A stretch of DNA of 64,000 bases from Tenodera sinensis (GCA_030765045.1 CM060967.1:122742412-122806411); one strand, 5' to 3'; shown: positions 34,730 through 47,559, counted from the stretch's first letter. Program-made: numbers and translations. The notes: generated by a model from the sequence alone, not told the origin.

Positions 34730-35879
34730 CAAACATTACATACTGTAAATATATAAATTGTGTATGTACGCTTTGAGGAAATTCGCTGTTGAAGATGGCC
34801 GAAACTTTGGTCTAAAGCACAGACATCATTTATCCTCAGGAAACTGTCATAATATTCACTACCGAAAAATCTTTAAGCGAACATAAGCTGTTCTTGGACT
34901 TAGTTGAATGTTTGCATTGTTAGTGATTTTAGAAGACATTTATCTTCTTCTTCTACACTTCAGGGACTAAGCAGAGATTCCTGTTCTGGCCTCAATATGA
35001 CCATTGTTTCCTTAGTCTTATAGATGTCTTCTTCCTTTAGGTTCATAGTAATATCGTTTTTCCTGGGTGAAATTCTGTGGACAGGTTCTCTTCATTTTTG
35101 TTAGGTTGTGATTTTTTTGTTCCAGAGAAATGGTCTGTAACTCTTAAAAATTTCATGACCGCAGTCTATGGATATCTTCTTTTTGCCAGTTATTTATAAA
35201 TAATGTCCATATAGAAAGACAGGTCAAACGTATTCGGAATTTTTTTTTTCTGGCTTTTGTTTATTCTGATGTATGTCTGTTGAAACATGGGTTGTTCATT
35301 ATTACAGTCATTTTTGTATTACTGAGGAGGTCGGTCGGTATATTCCCGAACATTGGGACAATACGGAGCGTAGGCAGTGGTCCTGTTGTTGCTGCTATCT
35401 AGCGTCAGGACGAGAAGCTTCCACAGCCACCGAAGTGCTATGTACCAGCGAGAGATCATTGTCAGAAGGTCAAACGTGCTTTCGGCTCTTTCTTCTGCAA
35501 ACATTTGGTGATCTTCAAGGACAAATATTGTAGCTTTGCTTTCTATGCTACTTCTACAATACTAAAATTAGTGGTCATTCAACTGTCCAGTAGCGTTGGT
35601 GCACCTGTTCATTAATTGACATGGAAGCTAATAACAGAAAACATAATGATGTCAATCAACGAAGCAATGGACGATTTGTACAACACTGCTGCATATGCGG
35701 ATTTTGTAAAAAAAAATGTGTGAATTTTGCGTGTTTACAACAAAAAGATTCAATTCCTTGATTTATGCTACAGTAAAGAAACAAATTTATTTTATTTTTG
35801 GTTATAACATGAGTTTTGTGTTATTTATGGCGCTCTTTATCTGCTATGCTTCTAGCGTCCCATTCCAAATTTGGCCGGA
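34730..35879. other. No gene recognised
   Basis: Short ORFs on both strands at 35273-35533, none recognised. Confidence 0.35.
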
Positions 35880-36075
35880 AAGAGGTTTAATTTTGCTCAG
35901 ATGCCTGTTTATCAGCCTGAGGTTCTTTTACGTGCCATAAATGTACGTCAAGGAATAACTAGATTTAGTTCCCTTCCGAAGGAAGCCATGCTAAGAATTT
36001 TTAAACCCTCCGCTGGGTTTGGACACGCGACCTGCGAACCAGAAGTTAGCACATTTCAGACCCATCAGTAACATC
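35880..36075 (-). mobile_element. tRNA-derived SINE-like element, family 6
   Basis: Minus strand: GGTCGCGTGTCCAAACCC as B box, preceded by a weak A box (TGGGTCTGAAATGTGC). The plus-strand body CTTTTACGTGCCATAAATG and CTTCCGAAGGAAGCCATG resembles a widespread arthropod SINE body. Confidence 0.5.
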
Positions 36076-36488
36076 TAAATGCAGAACTAATAAGAAGCCA
36101 AAACAGTATTCTGAACGTCTGATGGCAACTTCCATGAAAGTAAAATTTCAGAAAACAGTAGCTGGAAGCAGAATAACTAAAAAGAAGAAGTAGTGAAAAT
36201 TGAAAATAACAATTGCAAGTCACCTTGCAGGAAAGGATCAGCTTCGAATCTTCAGCAGCAGAGGATATGGAGCAAAATATTTGTGATGGTATTTATAATG
36301 ATTTTGGTTTGGATGCTGATTTGAAAGCGGATTGTGTTGTATTTGTAGCGAATTTGGACGAAACAAAGAATTGTGACGCAAGTATTCAAATAAACCTTAC
36401 AAAATTTGCATTCTTCAAGAGTACATTTTCTGGGATAAAAGATCTGAGGCATACATATGCGATTTTTGTAAGCGTTGGGTAACTGCCT
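36076..36488 (+). other. Short open frame, not recognised
   Basis: An open stretch of 89 codons (36213-36482) includes MEQNICDGIYNDFGLD and ends just before the hAT insertion; no domain recognised and no splice or codon support seen. Confidence 0.25.
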
Positions 36489-36496
36489 AATTGAAC
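36489..36496. repeat. Left 8-bp target duplication of the hAT element
   Basis: AATTGAAC here and exactly again at 38466-38473. Confidence 0.9.
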
Positions 36497-38465
36497 CAGT
36501 GGCGGTTATTCAGGTGAAGCAGGTGAAGAGGTTTTCACCTGAAAATAGCAGTATTCTATTTTTGTTAATGTTGGCATTATTACTTTCATTCTAACAGTTT
36601 AGTCCCAAATTTCAACTGCTAGCAGCTGTAGCAGGGTCAGTGACCAACCCTTCTTTTGTTTGGAACTTACAGCCTGGCAGCCAGCAGGGAAAATTGGTGG
36701 GAACGCGCCCTCTGATCGGTTACAAGGACAAGTGCAAAAGTCACAGTTACGGAAGAAACTACTGCACTAAACAGCTTGGTTGCCATGGCAACATGACGTC
36801 ACGAAACGATGAACTACGGGGAAATAACACGGGCATGCACATGTTTCAGGCAAACAAGAAATATTTGCACTTGGGTAGAGGCACAGAACACGGTAGAGGG
36901 GATGGTTTCTGTTTTCGCGCGCTTAGAAGATAGTATTCGTTTACCTCGAGGAAGAACTGGCGGTAAACTTAAAACGTAGTGTTTTAGGCAACTGTGAACG
37001 GTAGGTATAATTTACGAGTTTGCTAGACTCCAGTACTTTTAATATTTTTATTTCGTAGTGTTTTAGACATCTGTGAACGGTAGGTATAACTTACGAGTTT
37101 GCTAGACTCCAGTACTTTTAATATTTAAATTACGGAATATAAGTGTTTTGTTATGAATCCAGTGAACCATATACTAGTTTGCAATTTGCTAGAAACCCCA
37201 TTTTCCAGGTGGAAAGATGAGGACAAGAAGGATGTTTTAAACTTTGGGCGGCCCACTGATATCATTGATGTAGCCCTTACAAGAGAGGATAAGAAAATAA
37301 GGAAGACTTATTAAATTCAAAAGCTCTTGGCTCGATAACTATTTTTAGTTATGCAGTAGCCGTAGCTTGCAATCGCTATTCTGTTGGCCTTGTTTACTTT
37401 TCAGCAACAAAAGTAACGTGTGGGACAAAGAAAGATTCACAGATTTCATTAATATAATCCGTTCCCTTCACAAGCACAATGATTCGGCGGGACATTTAAA
37501 AGTAAATTACAACTAAACGCTTTTGAAAAAAAAAAAAAAAAAAAATAGAAACACAATGGCTGACGCTCTTCAGGAAAACAGCAGACCTTTTCATGTGCAT
37601 TTCAATGGAAACGTGGCATTAAATAGGCTTTTCCTGTAGTTGATTATTAAAGCAATGTTGTATTTAGGTAAACAAGAGCTTGCATTCTGAGGTCATGATG
37701 AGAGTGCGCTTTCGCTAAGTCGGGGAAATTTCAAGGAGCTTGTGTACTGAAACTCCATTAGAAATCTAAAACCACTATAATAAAATTAAAAGTATATTCA
37801 GCGGTGATTCTAAATCTATACAAAATGAGGTGATTGGATGTATTTTGGAATACTTAAAAACCTGAAATTAATGTCTCAGATTGTTTTTTTTTTTTTTTCT
37901 TCTGTTGAAGTTGACGACACTACAGATATTTGTCAATAGTCTCAGTGCTCTATCATTGTAAGATACGTGAATACAGAGAGCACATTGGTTGAACGATTTT
38001 TCGGATTTCATGATGTGAGTGTTGACAGGTCCGCAGAAACATTGTTCCTTTTGCTGCATGGTGTTCTTAAAGAATTTAATTATGAACGTCAATTAGTTGC
38101 ACAATGTTACGATGGAGCGAGTGTTATGTCAGAACATTTGAATGGACTTCAAAAAAGAATCAAGAACAATGCTCCTCAGGCAGTTTTTGTACATTGTTTG
38201 GCTCACCGTTTAAATTTGATTTTAAAACAAAACTGTATATATTTGCATCCGCCATGTTTATTTCTCTCACTTATTACGCGAACTGTCATATGTATCGGAC
38301 CAAAATGAATCATAGTGTGACAGACAGTTTCTTTTGTGTATAGCTCCATTGTATACTAAAAGCTTGGTAAAAAATGTTGGACCGTGGTACACCGGCTTTG
38401 CATTGTATTTTCAGCATGCTTAAGTGAACTTCTTCACCTATTTTGTAAGGCACGAGCCGCCACTG
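36497..38465 (+). mobile_element. hAT element (ZMYM1-like type), delimited by an 8-bp duplication
   Basis: It begins CAGTGGCGGTTATTCAGG and ends ACGAGCCGCCACTG, a 9-bp perfect inverted end. Subterminal GGTGAAG repeats at the left form a palindrome with TTCACC, and TTCACC recurs near the right end. AATTGAAC flanks both sides. At 1.97 kb it is shorter than expected for a complete element because the C-terminal transposase part is missing. Confidence 0.9.
37154..38262 (+). pseudogene. ZMYM1-like hAT transposase remnant
   Basis: Starts MNPVNHILVCNLLETPFS, then KDEDKKDVLNFGRP, and a TTF-like zinc-finger stretch in another frame (LFCWPCLLFSN, WDKERFTDFINI at about 37385-37465). The middle is crowded with stops and a long T run; SGDSKSIQNEVIGCILEYLK is readable near 37800. 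From 37960 the frame opens: FFGFHDVSVDRSAETLF, LVAQCYDGASVMS and FVHCLAHRLNLIL (38000-38230), the catalytic-core segment carrying the second Asp and the CxxH-type HCLAH motif. The hAT dimerisation domain is absent. At least three frameshifts plus a C-terminal deletion: not functional. Confidence 0.8.
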
Positions 38466-38859
38466 AATTGAACTGTAATAGTTTATGTTTATAGAACTGC
38501 AAAGTGCTTTGTTGCTTTTCGTAAATAAACAAATTTCTTATTTACAAAAATTTATTAAATAAATGTCCAGGATGTTTACCATTACCAGTGTTGCCAGGTT
38601 GAGGAATTTTTCCCTCGGCGTAGGTATTTCTCAACTCGAAAGGGAATGAGGGAATTATTTGGAAATTAAGGGACTTTTCAAGTAAAACTTTGAAATTAAA
38701 GAATTCAGATTCATTTACCTATACACTTCTGCTTTTAGCTAAGGATTTTTCCTCAGAAATTTCACATTAAATGTATTACTTTATTAGCAGTTTCTCCGTA
38801 ACATACGCCACAAATTCTTCTCTTACATTATGTTCAAATTAAAAACGCTAAAACTAAGA

Positions 38860-39180
38860 ATCGTTTTTGTGTGTTCAAACAGTGTCTATCAAAGTATGGT
38901 CTGTGCACTGAAAACATTGTTGGTTACAATGTCGTGATGGGCAAATACAATTCTTTTGTAAATCGTTTTATAAAGGAAAATTATGAAATTGTTGTTTTTG
39001 GTTGTATTTGCCATTCTCTTAATTTGCACCAGAATGTCTTCACTGCTACATCTAATTTTTTTGTACTCTTCAAGAAGTTCGGAACAACAAAGTATTCCAG
39101 ATGAATACTATGAGAGTAAGTCAGCAAACGTTGGGATTTATATACAGAAAGGGAATTATTCTGTTTTTGAGAGATTTTGA
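38860..39180 (+). pseudogene. Second hAT-type transposase fragment
   Basis: Reads FKQCLSKYGLCTENIVGYN, VMGKYNSFVNRFIKEN and FGCICHSLNLHQN, matching the central region of ZBED/KIAA-type hAT transposases, where the conserved DNA...NYGK segment (here degraded to VVMGKYN) precedes a CxCH motif. Unrelated to the element ending at 38465; no ends found. Confidence 0.55.
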
Positions 39181-40082
39181 AGGCCTGTAGGGGGATTTTC
39201 TCTACCAAGAACCTGGCAACATTGACCATCACCCCCATATAAAGCTGCCGGCATTGTTCTTAAGTTTTTAAAACTCATTTCCCAGATTACCAAGTCGAAC
39301 TTCAATACCCTGGTGGATGCACACAGGGACTTCTTCGGAGTCTAATATTTTTCATGACTTAACACAAAGCCTTAAGTATTCGGGATTACCCGGCCTGTCG
39401 TAGCTGACATTAGTTCCTAAATATTTAAACAAAAATAGTTAAATATTATAATATAAATATATGTGTAATACGTGATTTAGAGGAGTTTGTAAAACAGTTG
39501 ATTCTACAGGTTTCATTATTTCGGGGCGCGGATGTGATTTCAACCCCGAAGCTCTAAGGGTAGCTCCGCCGGCGGGTAGAGCGTTTCTTCCCGGCATAAA
39601 TCACGCCACGCGTTCGGCACTTATTTTGCCGTTTGAAGTTGAGGTGAAACTAAAGAGAATACGATGGGAAAAAAATCAAGTGATACATATATTACTCTAT
39701 TGAAGAGCTAAAAGGCTAATATTCGAGCATTTTGATATTGCGTGTCAGTTTTATAAATATGTAGATAGTCTTTTAAATTCATTCCTGTTTGTGATATGTG
39801 CAATACCTGTAAAACATGTATTAATCACGAAAAATATAATTGGGATGTTTCTTGGGTCATTTTGATTTTTTATATGCGTAAATCTCTTTAAAGGCACGTT
39901 GAACAGTTGTAAATATGCATGTGTGTATGGTAAATTTGGAAGTGCCCATCCATGATCTTAGGGTTACTCTTGTGATTTATGCGATACATTTTGTTTTTCA
40001 AATGACATACTTTTAATTTTGTTTCTCATTAGTACTTACGCCATGAAACTGGCAGCAAGAATAGAGTGTGATGGTTTGTTTT
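39181..40082. other. No gene recognised
   Basis: AT-rich apart from a GC-richer patch at 39520-39620 that may be an eroded repeat. Confidence 0.35.
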
Positions 40083-40898
40083 ACTTTCTATACTACGTGT
40101 AGTAAACAGGGGAAGCATTGTATTCCACCCAAGATTCGATGGCGAGATTTCATTGGAAATATATATTTCGAGGCCCCCCCAAATGAAAAAAAAAAAAAAA
40201 GCATTTTTAGAAAAAAAAAATTCCGGAGTACCTAACTCAAAAACGAAAAGTCGCTTAAAACCCAAAGTTGGCATTTAAGTTTAATATCTTTCAAGGACGC
40301 GGCACGAAGAAAATTCCCCCACCGTAAACTACCCTTTATATGGAAAAGCTATCGAAAATGTTTATTTTCTCGAAAATGACTAAGGATTTTGATTAAAATG
40401 TTTTATGCCAAATGAAATTTATGTTTTGAATTTTCTGGCTAGAGACCACGTATTCCTGTCTACTATTGATGACTTTTGCGTAACTAGTAAACCGTAAGAG
40501 GTAGATCAAATCTTACTAAACAAAAAATGTAGATCTCGTTAAACCACGTAATTTATGTCTAAATGACTTTTTTGTGGAGTGAACCATTTTGGAGGTATTC
40601 CTTGTTATGTGTGTGAGTTTTGCAATGCTTATACTTTTCTTAAACAGAAGGTCGTTATTAATTTTATTATCTGTTCGCCATACATGGAGAATGGAATTTC
40701 AAAGCCTTCATATAGCAACTAGCTTGAAGACTATTACTCAAAGCCTGCTGTATTCCCATATTCTCCTTGCACCTTCAAGAAGATTAGATCATTTCTACAA
40801 ATGTTGGCCTCGATTAACATGAAGAAGATAGAGGAATAAGAGTTTCTAAGATTAGTTAGTACAAGAGTAGAGAAATACACGTGAGTGCAACGCATTAG
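40083..40898 (+). mobile_element. HINE-like element, full-length, microsatellite lost
   Basis: From ACTTTCTATACTACGTGTAG to GCAACGCATTAG. The microsatellite site holds only A-rich sequence (40185-40225), showing that the repeat tract is dispensable. Confidence 0.8.
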
Positions 40899-41631
40899 AT
40901 TTTTGATGAGGATTGAACACCAGAAACATTACGTGAAACTTATTTTAAAGGTCATGAACATAGTCCGGAGTACTTTCAAACGTGGAGAAACTTATTATGC
41001 TAATAGAGTTGTGTCAAAATTTTAATTTGCGTGTTATCGTATGTGTTGAACTACAGTACTGAACATAGGTGTTACACGTCACACGCGAAACCAGAAAGCA
41101 CATTAACACCCAGGAACCGGTAACGTTGACATGAAGTAAGAAGGGTCTATGCAACCAGGGGCATTGTCTCTCTCTGTGTCTCTCTAGAGATGGATTCGTG
41201 AGCAGGAGATCTGCGCTTCAAATCCCAACAGCACCGTCGTGACTGAGGTTTATTTCAGGTTTTCCTCAGTTCTCATAACTGGGAAATGTTGGGGAAGTAC
41301 CTAGACTTAGGGCTGAAACGTTTTCTCCCCCAAATTTCTGAGTTTATCATTTCATGCATCATCAGTAGGGCTCGGTGTGTCTTGTGGTCAACAGGGGCTA
41401 CAGTTATATCGTAAACAACGTGTACTCAGTGACAGTATCTCAGTGTTGTTAGCAATTGTTCGTTGACCTTGGATACTGGTCACTGAGCGCACAGAAAATT
41501 CAAATTTCAATGCTCACTGCCTGTGATGACGTATGCAGTAAGAACAGGCGTTAAGCACTGTAAATTCTCCCTCTTCCCAGTTCCTGCTCATGAATGAAGT
41601 GATACTAAAAACACAAATGCAAAATAAGTAA
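40899..41631. other. Mostly unannotated; weak tRNA-like SINE at 41185-41370
   Basis: GATTCGTGAGCAGGAGATC followed by CTTCAAATCCC resembles the B-box part of a tRNA-derived SINE; the A box is not clear. Nothing else recognised. Confidence 0.3.
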
Positions 41632-42525
41632 AACCGGTGTCCCACGATCCAACTTTTTTTACCTTTTTATCCAGTGGAATTGCACACAAAAGAAACTATC
41701 ACACTGATTCATTTTGGTCCAATACAAATGACAGTTCACGTGGCAAGCATGAGAAATAAACATGGCGGACTCAAATATTAATTTAGCGATCGCTATATTA
41801 TGTATAGGTTTGGAATATATTTCCAAGAATCTGTCTCAATAGGAACAAAAGATGTATTAGAAGTAAAAGACGTTGGTAGACCAATCATGAGAACAGGGTA
41901 CAGGCCGAGGTGTATTGGGTCTACTACAATACGAATTGAGGTTAGAAGACCCAAATAACTATCGCAATTTTCTACCAATTGGTGAAGGTTTATTTCTCAA
42001 CCTTTTACATCATATCGTAGGCAAAATTACACACCAGGACATAAATATGAGACAAGCAGGAAAGAGATAAGGAACAAGTGTAATGTTTTTAATCTTAGTA
42101 TGGATGGACAGGAGATTTGAACTCATTTCATAACATAAAATATAAACGTACTGTTTACCGGATATCTTATTACTTATGATAATAACCACCTCAGTAATAT
42201 ATGTTAATGCTCACGAAAAATCGTTAATGAATCTTCCAGGAAAAATTAAACGTTTTATTAAAATACCCATCACACTAAAAGTCCCACGAGCTGTAAACAC
42301 ACAACAGCTTACTGCCCGTTGCATGCCCAGTTCGCCATATTGTTACGTTACTGACGCTTATTGACTATCTTCAAGTTGGATGAAAAATCAGATGCAACTC
42401 ATTCGTGTTGTATACAAAGAGGTTGGATACAAAAAATAGGATAGAAATTGTATGCAACAAAATTGTATCCAACTCTTGAAGTCTCGCGATGTTTTGGACG
42501 AAAAAGTTGAACCGTGGGATGTCGG
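41632..42525. mobile_element. Candidate element with 26-bp imperfect inverted repeats
   Basis: CCGGTGTCCCACGATCCAAC at the left and, read on minus, GCCGACATCCCACGGTTCAAC at the right are inverted and both run into a T-rich stretch. Several GTTGGAT / ATCCAAC words lie inside near the right end. No transposase was recognised; a Harbinger-like class is possible but unproven. Confidence 0.45.
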
Positions 42526-42605
42526 CATAATGTGATGTTGCCAATGCAGTTTCATTTATATCCTTAAGATTGCTTTGTCCCCGCAGTTTAACACTCACTC
42601 ATCTA

Positions 42606-43080
42606 CAGGGTGGGCGGGAAATAACTAGCTATTATGTATTAAATGAATGTTAAGTTTCTAATATTGGTGGAATAATATTCGAATTAGCGAAGACCGCGAA
42701 AGGTGGTACACTCAACAATAACAAAGATAGCTGGTGGCCTTACAGTAAGACGAGCACAGATTGATTCACGCTATGGGGTAATATTTTTATGAGGCTGGAC
42801 GAAAGAGTACTGGACCAAACCTCGCACAATGGACGAATTGGAAGCACGGATTCGGGCATTTATTAACAGCATCCACACAACTTCCTCCAGAAAGCTGTGG
42901 ATTCCGTTCCATTCCAGGTCGTTTGAGAAGATTGGTACCTACATCGCAATTTAACGGAATTTTAATGTATTTTAAGGTACCACATTGCCACATAACAGTG
43001 TGCATACTGGATTAATTTCAAACAAATAACTGTGCAAACATAAAACTTGTACTTCAACCTCAGTAGTTACTTCCTGCCCA
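42606..43080 (+). mobile_element. Internally deleted Tc1/mariner-like element
   Basis: The ends CAGGGTGGGCGGGAAATAAC and, on minus, CAGAGTGGGCAGGAAGTAAC are inverted repeats with three mismatches. The left is preceded by TA. Inside, one frame at 42814-42905 reads WTKPRTMDELEARIRAFINS, the C-terminal end of a Tc1/mariner-family transposase; the DDE core is missing. Confidence 0.65.
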
Positions 43081-43684
43081 CTCTGTGGGTAGTTATTCAT
43101 ACCTATGTAACATTTTATTTGTTCTTGCCTCGTGCAGACTCGTTAAATTTCTTTTGTGAGGAGATCTGCGATTTAAAGGACATTTTGGGAAAATAAAAAT
43201 AGTTAAAACAACAGTTTGGAATTATTTGTTTATTTTATTCTGTTTGTTCTTCATATTTTCTGAAGATTGTTTATGGATACCCATTTGAACAACAATTTTA
43301 TATATATGTGCGGTGTTGCGCCGGGGAGTTCTTCATCTGTAAGTAAAGCATCAGTAGGATTACTATACCATTCAGAGCATCACCACACGGACATAGCTGA
43401 TGGGAAGTAACAGTGTAAAGAGATTTCGATTACTGTAATATATTGAGTTCTAAACTACACAATACCTGTCTATCCTGTTTAGTCATCATCTTACCTTACA
43501 CATCATGTTGTTACTGATCAGTTGAAAATATCGAGATATTTCTCTGATTCAGCTATAAGTGTCAAACATATCTAATTTTTCTAGATTTAATGAAAAAGTA
43601 ATGGTGCTCAACCCTAGACGAATGTGATGTTGTATCAGTTTTCTGCCATCTAGTAGCCAATAAATAAGGAAGTAGCAAGTGATG
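43081..43684. other. No gene recognised
   Basis: AT-rich, no supported feature. Confidence 0.35.
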
Positions 43685-43885
43685 GACGCCGCGACAGCAG
43701 CACAAATAGCTAAGTAGAGATGGGCAGGCAGGTCACACAGTAAGGCTCAACAACAATCACTGGACAAACATAGCAACGAGGAGAGAGGGGCCGGGAAGAC
43801 CAAGGACAACATGGGCGGACGAAATAAGGAGGAACGCCGGCAATACTTAGACCAGGACGGCGACAAACTGTAGCCCACGAACAAC
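43685..43885 (+). pseudogene. LINE reverse transcriptase C-terminal fragment
   Basis: The reading frame shows RGRGRPRTTWADEIRRNAGN followed by a Trp/Thr segment, the same C-terminal motif class as at 34505-34725 but from a different element. Confidence 0.5.
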
Positions 43886-43987
43886 TGCTCAGCAGTTAAG
43901 ACACTCAGATGAGAATAAGTGAAAGCAAATTTAAATTAAGACAAACTATCACATACAAGTCAGCGGGAACTTCACACTCACAGCTCA

Positions 43988-45655
43988 AATGTTGTTGTTG
44001 TTAGCTAATGTTGAATTTCTGACAATGAAGTCATTAATCCTCTTGCTCTCCAATATTTTTCACTGATGGATGGGGCACTAGAAGTGGCCGGGCATATTTG
44101 AAGGTGGTCTCGATCCATTTCCTCTTGCAGATCACATAGAGGACAGAGTGGTGAAGAATATATCCCAATTCTGTTTAAATGCTTTGCCAGACAATCATGT
44201 CCTGTAATCAACCTGAAGGTTGCAACTGCTGTTTTTCGAGGATACTCGAGGAATTACTGTTTGAATGTTTGGTAGTTCCCATCTTTTATTCTTTGATTTT
44301 TCATAGTAATATTTTGCAATAACTTTTTTGAATTCAGAGTTGACTAATCTTTTAGCTGCATAAAATGGTAGATTAACTATGGATTTTTGTACACCGCTGG
44401 TACCCTTTTTTGCAAGAAAATCAGCTTTCTCAGTACCACTCAGTCCACAGTGAGCTGGTATCCATTGGAAGACTAGGTGTTTTTGAAGTGCTGTTAGATG
44501 GGTAAGGATTTTCCAACATTCTATAATTGTTTGGTTTTTTGGTGACAACTTGGAAGTAATTGCTATAATTGCTGCCCTGGAATCTGAGAGAATAACTGCT
44601 TGCTGAAAATGTGAAATTCTGTACAAAAGATTTTGTAGGGCCATTCGAATTGCTTCAATTTCTCCATCAAAGTTAGTAGTTCCATAACTTAAAGATTTGT
44701 AATAGGAAAAGAGGTAACATGTGACTCCAGCACCTGCTCCATCTTGGTTTGATATAAATGATCCATCAGTATAAATATGGAGCCATTCGTGTTCTGGAAA
44801 TCTAGTATGGATTGTCTCTAATGCCAATAATTTTAGAACACTAGTTGTAGTATCACTTTTCTTAACTTCTTCTGTCAGGTGTAAATAATATGTGATGTCT
44901 AATGTATGTGTCGGATTGACTTTAGATATGGAGTTTTCCTTTGAATTAGGAAGGTGTACATTCTTCCTGATGTCTTGAATTTTGGAAAGAAAGTTCTCCT
45001 GAGTCTTTAGTGTATGTGTAAAATTTCTCTTGTGCCATGAATGGGAGTCTGATCAACTTTTCGTGTTGAATAAGAGCCGCCTTTTCTATTTCATATTCAA
45101 TGGAATATTGGTTGGTTAGTATTTCCATAGCTGCTATTGGTGTGGTTTTGATAGCACCTGTAATTAATCTCAGACTTTGGTTTTGAAAGATTTGAATTTT
45201 TTTTTTGTGTTTGCTGTTACAAGAACTTCGCTGCAGTAAGTAAACAATGGCTTTATATATACATTGTATGTTGTGTTAAGAGTTACTCTGGAATATCCCC
45301 ACTTCATTCCTGTTAGACGTTTTAACAGTGAAAGGCGCCTCTCTGCTCTTTGTATTACATTTTCTATTTTTTTGGTCAATGTAAGTTTAGTATCAAATGC
45401 AACTCCTAAATACTTTGCTTCCTTTCTTTCTGGTAATTGTTGACCCTCAAAATTTAGTTTTATTTTTAGTGGTTTTTTTCTTAGTGAAAATATTTGGTAG
45501 TTTGATTTTGTTGTATTAACAGTCATTAAATTATCTTTGGTCTGCCTTTGTAAGTTGGTTAAGGATTGTTGCATGGTTTTTTTCTAGTTCTGTACTTTTG
45601 TTTTTTGGTTTTGAAGTCCACGTTACTAAGTCATCAGCTTTTTGTGAAATGGCTG
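43988..45655 (-). pseudogene. LINE with RNase H (I/Loa-like group), 5'-truncated and frameshifted
   Basis: Reading leftwards: ADDLVTW (RT active site, first residue changed from Tyr) near 45640; EAKYLGVAFDTKLT and LKRLTGMKWG (45170-45574, thumb); a frameshifted segment with AMEILTNQYSIEYE (44946-45128); then an intact 210-codon frame (44195-44827) with a complete RNase H domain: YTDGS, DGEIEAIRMAL, LSDSRAAI and the WIPAHCGLSGTEKAD block, giving the D-E-D-D set. The C-terminus TGHDCLAKHL and CPLCDLQEEMDRDHL..CP (zinc-like) is in yet another frame (44005-44211). The 3' end is an AAC repeat (GTTGTTGTTGTT on plus, 43989-44001). RNase H plus RT in a LINE indicates the I/Loa-type lineages. The endonuclease and RT fingers are missing. 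Confidence 0.75.
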
Positions 45656-46377
45656 AATTAGGTATAATTTAATTTGATGCAGCAAGTGTGAACAAAACAG
45701 ATGTAAATAACTAAGTGAGCGCAAAACTTATGGATTTCTGACTCAGCCCCCGAGCTAGTAATTGTTTAATGTTTAGCTTACTTGGAGTAAACGATATGAT
45801 ACCTTTCCATACTCACAGGCAGCAACACATACCTACCTACAATCTGCATCGAAAGTGTGTCGGATCTGGTTGTGCTTTCAAAGAGAGTAGTAAATAATGC
45901 TTGACTTTATATTTGTGATAGTATAACAATGACCACCTTCAAAGTTAACTGGCTAGGTATTATCTACATAGTCATATCAAGGAACTAATTATAAATAACC
46001 TCAACTTGATGAAGCAAGAGGCAGAGATGAAGGAATGAATGAAGATATGGTGCAGTGAATAACAGGTGCATATAGGGATATTTGACATCAACTGTGCCTG
46101 GTCTCCTCCAGTATGCAGCCGACCGGTCACCTACTGTATTACCTGGCAAAGCGACTAGGCGTATCGGAAACTACGAGCAACAGCAATGTTGTTTACGTTC
46201 TTCTTACGTCGGGGAAAAGCGTAGGTATTAGTTGAAGCACACATTAGTGCACACAGCCACAGAAAAGATTACAAGAATTGCTGATCATTATTTGGAAAAA
46301 CATGCATTATTAGAACAAGGATGATGCTGTTTATAGGACAATAGCGACCGTGACAGTGAGGCGTTTTCGAGGGAAAT
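45656..46377. other. No gene recognised
   Basis: No supported coding region. Confidence 0.4.
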
Positions 46378-46623
46378 GTTGTAGTTGTAGTGTTTAACGC
46401 CCGCTTTTACTACATACGGCACCGCAGGCGGTGACTCTGATGACACATGGAATGAAGATGGAGCACCGGTGGAATGAGATGGCGGGGGAAACCGGAGCAC
46501 CCGGAGAAAACCCGCCCTGACGCCGCTTCGTCCACCACGAATACCACATGCGGGTCCCTGAGATCGAACCCGGGCCGCCTAGGTGGTGGGCGAGCGCGCT
46601 AACCGCTCGGCCACGGCGCCGCC
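46378..46623 (-). mobile_element. tRNA-derived SINE, family 1, complete copy
   Basis: Minus strand: GTGGCCGAGCGGTTAGCGC (A box), CGGGTTCGATCTC (B box), TGTGGTATTCGTGGTGGACG, GGGCGGGTTTTCTCCGGGTG, and a 3' end GTAAAAGCGGGCGTTAAACAC followed by a TACAAC tail. The head is tRNA-like but not a gene, because the body follows immediately. Confidence 0.85.
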
Positions 46624-46934
46624 TTCCAGGGACAGGATATTGCTTATGAAATGTTAGACATTTCTGAGTAAATCACCTTTTTATAAATTATTGCTATACA
46701 GATTGAGAGCACTTTGGAAAATTACAGTTATGTTAGCATACTCTTCATATAGTTACAAAAGTTATTTAAGGGGATACACAACTGAAAATGTGATTTCCTA
46801 AAGTTTTCAGCTAATTTAGTATAAAATGTATTTTCAATATTGTCTGATATCAACATTAGAGGTTTTCAAATTTCAGTGTGATATCTGATTTAATGTTTGA
46901 GTTCTGAAATGTTAAATATGGATTTTATTATCCT
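46624..46934. other. No gene recognised
   Basis: AT-rich, nothing supported. Confidence 0.35.
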
Positions 46935-47466
46935 ATAGCAAATGCAAGTAAATAAAGGAAGTATTCTATTCCATCCAAAAATTCGATGTTGAGATTTCAC
47001 CGGAAATATATGTTTTGAGGCGCAATGAATTAAAAAAGAAAAAAAGAAAAACATTTTTAGAAAAAGGTCCGTGTGTGTGTGCTTGTTCGTGTTTCTGTCA
47101 GTCTGTGGACAGCATAACTAAACAACGAAAAGTCGGTTAAAAACCAAAGTTGGTATTTAAGTTTAATGCCTTTCAGGGATGCGACACGAGTAGTTTGAAG
47201 AAAATTCCACCGCCCTAAACTACGTTAAAATGTTTCGAAAATTTTTATTTTCCTGAAAATGGATATAATAATTTTGATTAAAATGCCATATATTTGAGAT
47301 ATGTTATGGCAAATGAAATGTATGTCTTGAATTTTCTGGCTATAGCCCATGTAGTCCTATTTAATATGGATGACTTTTGCAAAACTGGTAAACCGTAAGA
47401 CCCAATCTTTGAATACAATAATTGGGCTAAAATACACAGTTTATGTCTAATTAAATATTCTTGTAT
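46935..47466 (+). mobile_element. HINE-like element, left part
   Basis: From AATAAAGGAAGTATTCTATTC to TCTAATTAAATATTCTTG; right third missing. The Tc1-like pseudogene begins shortly afterwards. Confidence 0.75.
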
Positions 47467-47559
47467 GTAACTGTAGCTCTGCACCAGGAAAACTATTCTA
47501 ATAGGACAATAGCAACAAAAAATTGTTTACATTCCAGTAATTCAGACTAACTGGTGCCA

